Positions 1 through 5,439 of a stretch of 7,310 nucleotides of DNA are shown here, one piece after another; positions within the stretch are counted from its first letter, which is position 1; each line of letters opens with the position of its first letter. The stretch comes from Acidobacteriota bacterium (lineage in GTDB: Bacteria > Acidobacteriota > Thermoanaerobaculia > Thermoanaerobaculales > Thermoanaerobaculaceae), in the NCBI GenBank assembly GCA_027458945.1, contig DAIDOU010000348.1, forward strand, positions 1 through 7,310, given 5' to 3'. The notes below the pieces were generated by a model, which did not search any database, was not told where the DNA came from, and was given only the letters and a program-made list of their open reading frames with translations. A program made the translations under genes and the position numbers.

Positions 1-870
<870 letters not shown>

Positions 871-875
871 GCAAA

Positions 876-880
876 CCTCC
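876..880 (-). promoter_or_regulatory. Ribosome binding site of the GlmS-like gene
   Basis: On the minus strand GGAGG stands 5 bases before the ATG at 870. It fixes the start so that the catalytic Cys becomes residue 2, as class II amidotransferases require. Confidence 0.75.
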
Positions 881-901
881 TCATGGTCAGGTGAAAGGGC
901 C

Positions 902-916
902 GTGCCCGCGAGGCAC
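902..916. repeat. Small inverted repeat in the GlmS-like leader
   Basis: GTGCC (902-906) and GGCAC (912-916) form a 5-base-pair stem with a 5-base loop in what would be the leader of the GlmS-like mRNA. It is too short to name as a riboswitch or terminator, and it does not resemble the glmS ribozyme. Confidence 0.2.
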
Positions 917-927
917 CCGGGCGTCGA

Positions 928-948
928 GCACCGGTGCGGCGAGCGCTC
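928..948. promoter_or_regulatory. Two adjacent palindromes, possible operator
   Basis: GCACCGGTGC (928-937) is a perfect 10-base palindrome and GAGCGCTC (941-948) is a perfect 8-base palindrome, separated by 3 bases. They lie just downstream of the candidate minus-strand -10 box, where a repressor site would act on the GlmS-like gene. In GC-rich DNA short palindromes arise often by chance, so this is weak. Confidence 0.2.
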
Positions 949-949
949 A

Positions 950-955
950 ATTGTA
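950..955 (-). promoter_or_regulatory. Candidate -10 box for the GlmS-like gene
   Basis: On the minus strand the sequence reads TACAAT, five of six matches to TATAAT, in a very GC-rich divergent intergenic region about 80 bases before the GlmS-like start. I see no convincing -35 hexamer at 16-18 bases spacing, so the call rests on the -10 match and position only. Confidence 0.35.
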
Positions 956-1003
956 GCCTCTCGGTGCCACCCACGGTTCGCCGCCGGCCAGACGAAGCTG
1001 CGG

Positions 1004-1009
1004 TAGAGT
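1004..1009 (+). promoter_or_regulatory. Possible -10 box very close to the RNB gene start
   Basis: TAGAGT ends 6 bases before the ATG at 1016, and no Shine-Dalgarno sequence is evident in front of that ATG. This spacing would put the transcript start at or next to the start codon, as in leaderless genes. The hexamer matches TATAAT at only four of six positions and no -35 box is visible. Confidence 0.22.
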
Positions 1010-1015
1010 GATGGC

Positions 1016-2482
1016 ATGAACGCGAACGACGGTCACCAGCGCGCCATCCTGCAACGCATCGCGCACCGCGCCATGCGCGAGCGCGGGCTCGAACCGGACT
1101 TCTCCTCCGCGGCGCTCGCCCAGATCGCCGGCCTCGCGGCGGCGGCGCCGCAGCGCGACGGGCTGCGCGACCTGCGCGCGCTCCCGTGGTGCTCGATCGA
1201 CAACGACGACTCGATGGACCTCGACCAACTCTCGGTCGCGCGCCGAACCGACGCCGGTGCGGTGCAGGTGTTGGTCGCGGTCGCCGATGTGGACGGCCTG
1301 GTCGGCAAGGGGTCGCCGGTGGACGAGCACGCGCGCACGAACACGACGTCGGTGTACACGGCGGCGGAGATCTTTCCGATGCTGCCGGAGAAGCTCTCGA
1401 CCGACCTCACCTCGCTCGCCGACCGGCAGGAGCGCCCCGCGGTCGTGGTCGAGATCACGTTGGGGGCCGACGGCGCGATCGCGGCTTCCGACGTCTACCG
1501 GGCCGTGGTCACGAACCACGCCAAGCTGGCGTACAACGCGGTGGCCGCGTGGTTGGAGGGGACGGGCCCGGTCCCGGCGGCGCTCGCCGCGGTGCCCGGT
1601 CTCGACGCCAACCTGCGGCTGCAGGACGAGGTCGCGCAGCGGCTGCGCGAGTCGCGGCACGAGCACGGGGCCCTCGAGCTGCAGACGATCGAGGCGCGTC
1701 CCGTGTTCGACGCCGATGCCATCTCCGACCTGCGCCCCGAGGAGCGCAACCGCGCCAAGGACCTGATCGAGGACCTGATGATCGCGGCCAACGGCGTGAC
1801 CGCGCGTTTTCTGGCGGCGAAGGACGTGCCCTCGCTGCGCCGCGTCGTGCGCACGCCCAAGCGCTGGGACCGCATCGTGGAGGTGGCGGGGCACTTCGGT
1901 GAGGCGTTGCCGGCCCAACCCGACGCCAGGGCGCTGGCCGCGTTCCTCGCCAAGCGGCGGGCCGCCGACCCGCTGCGCTTCCCCGACCTCTCGCTCACGG
2001 TGATCAAGCTGCTCGGCGCCGGCGAGTACGTCGTCGAGCGGCCGGGGCAGGATGCGCCCGGGCACTTCGGCCTCGCGGTCAAGGACTACACCCACGCCAC
2101 CGCGCCCAACCGCCGCTTCCCCGACCTCGTCACGCAGCGTCTGCTCAAGGCCGCGCTCGCCGGAGCGCCGTCGCCCTACGCGGACACGGAGCTCGCGGAG
2201 CTGGCGACCCACTGCACGCAGCAGGAGGACGCCGCCAACAAGGTCGAGCGCCAGGTCGCCAAATCGGCCGCGGCCATGCTGCTGGGAGGCCGGATCGGGC
2301 AGACGTTCGACGGCATCGTCACCGGCGCCGCGGACAAGGGGACGTGGGTGCGGGTGTTCCAACCGCCGGTCGAGGGGCGCCTGATGCGCGGCTTCGAGGG
2401 GGCGGACGTCGGGCACCGGCTGCGCGTCCGTCTCGTCCACACCGACGTCGAGCGCGGTTTCATCGATTTCGAACGCGCCTAG
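1016..2482 (+). CDS. RNB-domain exoribonuclease (RNase II/R family), short form
   Basis: This 488-residue protein is a 3'-to-5' hydrolytic RNA exonuclease of the RNase II/RNase R superfamily. The RNB domain starts near residue 55. Acidic residues in IDNDDSMDLDQ (61-71) correspond to the catalytic metal-binding Asp cluster. VAVADVDGLV (88-97) and the SVYTAAEIFPMLPEKLSTDLTSL region (112-134) match conserved RNB blocks, and KDLIEDLMIAAN (248-259) matches the IEEfMilAN block. HFGLAVKDYTHATAPNRRFPDL (350-371) is the counterpart of the HF-x-Y-x-HFTSPIRRYPDL signature, with Ala and Asn replacing Ser and Ile. Residues 426-488 look like a C-terminal S1-type OB fold. The two N-terminal cold-shock domains of RNase II and RNase R are missing; only about 55 residues precede the RNB domain. 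An ATG at 1011 is followed at once by a stop, so 1016 is the sensible start. No strong ribosome site is present. A role in RNA turnover is inferred from the family. Confidence 0.88.
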   Translation: MNANDGHQRAILQRIAHRAMRERGLEPDFSSAALAQIAGLAAAAPQRDGLRDLRALPWCSIDNDDSMDLDQLSVARRTDAGAVQVLVAVADVDGLVGKGSPVDEHARTNTTSVYTAAEIFPMLPEKLSTDLTSLADRQERPAVVVEITLGADGAIAASDVYRAVVTNHAKLAYNAVAAWLEGTGPVPAALAAVPGLDANLRLQDEVAQRLRESRHEHGALELQTIEARPVFDADAISDLRPEERNRAKDLIEDLMIAANGVTARFLAAKDVPSLRRVVRTPKRWDRIVEVAGHFGEALPAQPDARALAAFLAKRRAADPLRFPDLSLTVIKLLGAGEYVVERPGQDAPGHFGLAVKDYTHATAPNRRFPDLVTQRLLKAALAGAPSPYADTELAELATHCTQQEDAANKVERQVAKSAAAMLLGGRIGQTFDGIVTGAADKGTWVRVFQPPVEGRLMRGFEGADVGHRLRVRLVHTDVERGFIDFERA

Positions 2483-2513
2483 GCGGGAGCGGGCTGATCT
2501 CGACGGCGGGTGG

Positions 2514-2519
2514 TACTAT
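2514..2519 (+). promoter_or_regulatory. Candidate extended -10 promoter of the signalling operon
   Basis: TACTAT preceded by TGG at 2511-2513 gives an extended -10 element (TGn-TATAAT type, five of six in the hexamer). It lies in the 47-base gap between the RNB gene and RR1 and ends 10 bases before the RR1 ATG, so the mRNA leader would be only a few bases long. No clear -35 box is seen, which is tolerated by extended -10 promoters. It suggests RR1, the kinase and RR2 are transcribed apart from the RNB gene. Confidence 0.4.
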
Positions 2520-2529
2520 CGCGGCGGCC

Positions 2530-2973
2530 ATGGGCGAGCACGTGCAGGCGGGCGCAAGGGCCGCGAAGGTCCTCATCGTCGACGACGAACGCGACATCGT
2601 CGACTACCTCTCGGTCGCCCTCGAGGACGCGGGCTTCGCCGTGGCGGGCCTCACCGCCACCGAGGGCGCCCTCGAGCGGATCCGCGCGGAGCGGCCGGAC
2701 GTCGTGCTGCTGGACGTGATGATGCCGGGGCGTACCGGCCTCTCGCTGTACCGGGCGATGAGGGAAAGCGAGGCGACGAGGGCGATCCCCGTCGTCATCA
2801 TCAGCGGCTGGGCGCGCAACGACGGCTTCTCGCGGGGCGGCGCGGGCGAGGTGGAGCCCGAGCGCCTGCCGGCGCCGGACGGGTACCTGGAGAAGCCGAT
2901 CACCGTTCCCACATTGCTCGCCACGTTGCGGAGGTTGCTGGAGCGCGATGAGACTCGTAGCGGAACAGGATGA
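2530..2973 (+). CDS. Receiver-only response regulator RR1
   Basis: This 147-residue protein is a single CheY-like receiver domain with no DNA-binding or enzymatic output domain. The phosphorylation site elements are visible: Asp18-Asp19 after VLIV, phosphoacceptor Asp62 in LLDVMMPG, Ser92 in IISG, and Lys122 in GYLEKP. The switch Tyr119 three residues before the Lys is present. The Ser-to-Lys distance is 30 residues, against 22 in E. coli CheY, so the alpha4-beta5 region carries about 8 extra residues (GFSRGGAGEVEPERLPAPD area). I chose the ATG at 2530 because the receiver fold begins about 13 residues later and upstream codons in this frame overlap the RNB gene. There is no evident Shine-Dalgarno sequence; a promoter-like TACTAT sits immediately upstream. 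The kinase gene starts within its last codons, which implies one operon. It is probably phosphorylated by that kinase and acts through protein contact; the target is unknown. Confidence 0.9.
   Translation: MGEHVQAGARAAKVLIVDDERDIVDYLSVALEDAGFAVAGLTATEGALERIRAERPDVVLLDVMMPGRTGLSLYRAMRESEATRAIPVVIISGWARNDGFSRGGAGEVEPERLPAPDGYLEKPITVPTLLATLRRLLERDETRSGTG
2940..2943 (+). promoter_or_regulatory. Ribosome binding site of the kinase gene, inside RR1
   Basis: GGAG stands 4 bases before the kinase ATG at 2948, and a second GGAGG lies at 2930-2934. Both are within the RR1 coding sequence. This supports the start at 2948 and the 26-base overlap of the two genes. Confidence 0.5.
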
Positions 2974-4459
2974 GGTCCGGCGGCTGCTGAGCGACCGTCT
3001 CTTCGACCTGGCGCCGATCCTGGTCGTGGCGCTGGACGCGAAGTTCCGGATCGTGGAGGCGAACGCGGCGTTCGCCAAGCTGTTCGGCCCGTGGCAAGGG
3101 ATGCGCTGCTACGAGGTCATGAAGGGACGCCACCGGCCGTGCGACCGCTGCGAGGTGGCGGACGCCTTCGCCGACGGCAAGGCGAGGGTGTGCGGCGAGC
3201 TTCTCACGGTCGCCCGGGACACAACGTCCCAGTTCATCGTGCGCGTGGCCCCGCTCGCGCAACCGGGGGGCGAGGCCCCGTACCTCATGTGGATCGCCTC
3301 GAAGGTCAACGAGGCGAGCGTCCTGCAGCGCGAGAACGACATCCTCTTCGAGCGGGTACCGTGCTACGTCACGGTCCTCGACCGCGACCTCGAGGTGATC
3401 CGCGCCAACGGCCGCATGCGCGACACGTTCGGCCGGGCCCCCGGGAAGAAGTGCTACGAGGTCTACAAGCGGCGCGACCGGCCGTGCCGAAAGTGCCCGG
3501 CGGTGCTCGTGTTCGAGGACGGCCGCGAGCACACGGCCGAACAGGTCGGGGTGACGGCCAGCGGCGAGGCGGCGCACTACATCGTGACGGCGTCGCCGCT
3601 CTCCCGCGAAGGCGGCTCGCCGGACGGCCCGGTGAACTTCGTCATCGAGATTGCCACCGACATCACCAACCTGAGGACGCTCGAGCGCGACAAGATCGAG
3701 GCCGAGCGCATGGCCGCCGTCGGCCAGACCGTGGCCGGGCTGGCGCACGGGATCAAGAACATCCTGATGGGCGTCGAGGGCGGCATCTACGTCATGGAAT
3801 CGGGAATGCGCAAGGGCCAGATGGACCGGGTGGACCGCGGCGTCCAGATGCTCAAGCGCAACGTCGAGAAGATCTCCTCGCTGGTGAAGAACCTGCTCAG
3901 CTTCTCCAAGGGGCGGGAGCCGCACGTGACGCTCGTCGATCCCAACGCCCCGGCGCGGGAGGTGCTGGAGCTGTACTCGGCGCTGGCCCGCCAGGCGGGC
4001 GTCGCCCTCGAGGGAGTGCTGCAGGAGGGCCTGACACCGGCGGCGATGGACGCGGAGGGGATCCACGCCTGCCTTACCAACCTCGTATCCAACGCGGTCG
4101 ACGCCTGCCTGGTCAGTGAGAGGAAGGACCGCCGCGTAATCGTCGCGACCTCGGAGGCGGAAGGCGCGCTCGTGTACGAGGTGGCGGACAACGGCTGCGG
4201 CATGGACTACGAGGTGAAGAAGAGGATCTTCACGACGTTCTTCACCACCAAGGGAGCCGGCGGTACGGGCCTTGGTCTCCTGACTTCGCGAAAAATCGTA
4301 CAAGAACATGGCGGCAAGATCCTGGTAGAGTCCGGCCCGGACAAGGGCACCAGGTTCCATATCGTCCTGCCGCGCGATCGGCTCCCGGCCGTGACGAACG
4401 GCGGCGCGGCGATGAACGAGGGCCGGAAGGAGGGAGCGCCCGGTGGCAAGACCCAGTGA
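2948..4459 (+). CDS. Soluble histidine kinase with two cysteine-motif PAS domains
   Basis: This 503-residue protein is a two-component sensor kinase without any membrane segment, so it should sense a cytoplasmic signal. Two PAS-like domains (about 15-125 and 130-243) each carry the same pattern CYEV-x7-PC-x2-C: Cys54, 65 and 68 in the first and Cys169, 180 and 183 in the second, exactly 115 residues apart. The second PAS ends in EIATDITNL, a usual PAS exit, and leads into the dimerisation helix with phosphoacceptor His267 in LAHGIKN. The ATPase domain follows: N box LTNLVSNAVDAC (376-387), G1 box DNGCGM (414-419), F-box region IFTTFFTTK (427-435) and G2 box GGTGLGL (438-444). Gly follows the His, where most kinases have Glu. 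The C-terminal 25 residues after the fold are disordered-looking. The gene overlaps RR1 by 26 bases and RR2 by 17, so the three form one operon. Sensing of redox state, metal or thiols through the cysteines is inference. Confidence 0.92.
   Translation: MRLVAEQDEVRRLLSDRLFDLAPILVVALDAKFRIVEANAAFAKLFGPWQGMRCYEVMKGRHRPCDRCEVADAFADGKARVCGELLTVARDTTSQFIVRVAPLAQPGGEAPYLMWIASKVNEASVLQRENDILFERVPCYVTVLDRDLEVIRANGRMRDTFGRAPGKKCYEVYKRRDRPCRKCPAVLVFEDGREHTAEQVGVTASGEAAHYIVTASPLSREGGSPDGPVNFVIEIATDITNLRTLERDKIEAERMAAVGQTVAGLAHGIKNILMGVEGGIYVMESGMRKGQMDRVDRGVQMLKRNVEKISSLVKNLLSFSKGREPHVTLVDPNAPAREVLELYSALARQAGVALEGVLQEGLTPAAMDAEGIHACLTNLVSNAVDACLVSERKDRRVIVATSEAEGALVYEVADNGCGMDYEVKKRIFTTFFTTKGAGGTGLGLLTSRKIVQEHGGKILVESGPDKGTRFHIVLPRDRLPAVTNGGAAMNEGRKEGAPGGKTQ
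4427..4434 (+). promoter_or_regulatory. Strong ribosome binding site for RR2
   Basis: AAGGAGGG, a near-perfect Shine-Dalgarno sequence, lies 8 bases before the GTG at 4443, inside the end of the kinase gene. It decides in favour of the GTG as the RR2 start. Confidence 0.75.
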
Positions 4460-4976
4460 CAGGCGCGTGCTTGTGGTCGACGACGAGGAGGACGTGATCG
4501 TCTTTCTGTCGAAGGCTCTCGAGGATGCGGGGTTTGTGACCGACTCGGCCAGGAGCGTGGACGAGGCGCTCGTGAAGGTCAAGGCGGCGCCGCCCGACTG
4601 TATCTCCCTCGACATGGTCATGCCGGGCAAGTCCGGCATCGTGCTCTTCCACGAGCTGCACAAGAACCCGGCGTGGGCCAGGATCCCGGTCCTTTTCGTG
4701 ACCGGTCACGCCAAGGACGAACGGGTCAAGGGCGACCTCGACGCGGCCGCGACGCTCGCCCAGAGCACGCTCTCCGGGCCCGCCACCTACCTCGAGAAGC
4801 CGGTGACGGCCGAGAAGTTCGTCCAGGCCGTCGCCGCCGCCGTCGGCGTCGAGCTCCCCGAGTCGGGCGAAGGCGGGTCGGCGCAGGACGTGCGCGGCGA
4901 GCTGGAACGCCTGATCCGCACGGCCGACCCGGAGGCGCTGGCGCAGGCGCTGCGCGTCCTCAAGTCCGGCTCCTGA
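4443..4976 (+). CDS. Receiver-only response regulator RR2 with C-terminal tail
   Basis: This 177-residue protein is a CheY-like receiver followed by a tail of about 45 residues. Asp13-Asp14 after VLVV, phosphoacceptor Asp57 in SLDMVMPG, Thr87 in FVTG and Lys119 in TYLEKP are all present, with the switch Tyr116. The Thr-to-Lys distance is 32 residues, ten more than in CheY; the added stretch (about 95-113) is rich in Ala, Ser and Leu. After the receiver, the tail runs ESGEGG and then a likely amphipathic helix (about 148-174, VRGELERLIRTAD...EALAQALRVLK) that matches no output domain I recognise; it may be a docking or oligomerisation helix. Translation starts at GTG, supported by a strong ribosome site, and overlaps the kinase gene by 17 bases, which suggests coupled translation. 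It is a likely phosphorylation partner of that kinase. The gene ends 48 bases from the convergent RR3 gene. Confidence 0.9.
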   Translation: MARPSDRRVLVVDDEEDVIVFLSKALEDAGFVTDSARSVDEALVKVKAAPPDCISLDMVMPGKSGIVLFHELHKNPAWARIPVLFVTGHAKDERVKGDLDAAATLAQSTLSGPATYLEKPVTAEKFVQAVAAAVGVELPESGEGGSAQDVRGELERLIRTADPEALAQALRVLKSGS

Positions 4977-4995
4977 CGGCGGCCGCCGCGCCCGC

Positions 4996-5026
4996 GACGG
5001 CCCCTGCCGGCCGCGCCGGCGCCGTC
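4996..5026. terminator. Candidate bidirectional hairpin between convergent operons
   Basis: GACGGC (4996-5001) pairs with GCCGTC (5021-5026), and GCCGG (5006-5010) pairs with CCGGC (5016-5020) around a 5-base loop. The result is an 11-base-pair GC stem with a 4-base bulge on one side. It lies in the gap between the stops of RR2 (plus) and RR3 (minus) and touches the RR3 stop codon. No T-rich tract follows on either strand, so it is not a classical intrinsic terminator; it may act with Rho or protect 3' ends. An alternative outer pairing exists between CTGACGGC (4973-4980) and GCCGTCAG (5021-5028). Confidence 0.4.
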
Positions 5027-5426
5027 AGCGTGGCGCCGCGGCGGGCGCGGCCTCGCCCACGAGCCGCCGCACTTCGGCGAGCAGCTGCTCGGGCTCGACG
5101 GGCTTTTCCAGGTACCCCTCGGGGGGAGTCACCTGGGCGCGCGTCGAGATGAACTGCTGGAAGTCGTGCGTCACCCCGGTCACGATGACGACCGGGATCG
5201 TCCTGAGCGCCTCGTCCTCCTTGAGCCGGCGGTACGTCTTCACCCCGGTCATCTCGGGCATCGTGATGTCGAGCGTGATGAGGTCCGGCCGCCGCCGCGC
5301 GAGCTGCGCCATCGCCGCTTCGCCGTCGCCGGCCTCCATCGTGTCGTAGCCCGCGTCCCGCAGGACGGCGCTGAGGTAGGTCACCACGTCCGGCTCGTCG
5401 TCCACCACCAGGATCGTCTTGCTCAT
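5025..5426 (-). CDS. Receiver-only response regulator RR3, linked to redox genes
   Basis: This 133-residue CheY-like receiver has no output domain. It shows Asp9-Asp10 after ILVV, phosphoacceptor Asp53 in TLDITMPE, Thr83 in IVTG, switch Tyr105 and Lys108 in GYLEKP. The Thr-to-Lys distance is 25 residues, three more than CheY, with the sequence QFISTRAQVTPPEG before the Lys motif. The shared GYLEKP ending and the insertion place it in the same receiver type as RR1 and RR2, although it is on the opposite strand. The tail after the fold is Ala-Pro rich. A GGAGGGG ribosome site (about 5432-5438 on the minus strand) stands just before the ATG and fills the 13-base gap to the iron-sulfur protein gene upstream. 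It is therefore probably the last gene of the redox operon. Its kinase may be the one encoded on the facing strand, which is inference. Confidence 0.9.
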   Translation of the reverse strand: MSKTILVVDDEPDVVTYLSAVLRDAGYDTMEAGDGEAAMAQLARRRPDLITLDITMPEMTGVKTYRRLKEDEALRTIPVVIVTGVTHDFQQFISTRAQVTPPEGYLEKPVEPEQLLAEVRRLVGEAAPAAAPR

Positions 5427-5439
5427 GCGAACCCCTCCC

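Noticed and set aside
871..955. glmS ribozyme in the leader of the GlmS-like gene
   Set aside because: The leader is about 75 bases with only a 5-base-pair hairpin. The ribozyme is larger, has a conserved core, and is known mainly from Gram-positive bacteria.
947..2440. Long minus-strand open frame antisense to the RNB gene
   Set aside because: Its translation is rich in Arg, His, Gly and Val with no recognisable motif, which is typical of the shadow frame of a GC-rich gene; the plus strand has clear RNB motifs.
2344..2529. Upstream extension of RR1 to an ATG at 2344
   Set aside because: The added 62 residues are Arg/Gly/Ala-rich, lie out of frame inside the RNB gene, and are not part of a receiver fold.
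2900..4663. Long minus-strand open frame antisense to the kinase
   Set aside because: It shows compositional bias and no domain, while the plus strand holds all histidine kinase boxes. It also runs across the ends of three real genes.
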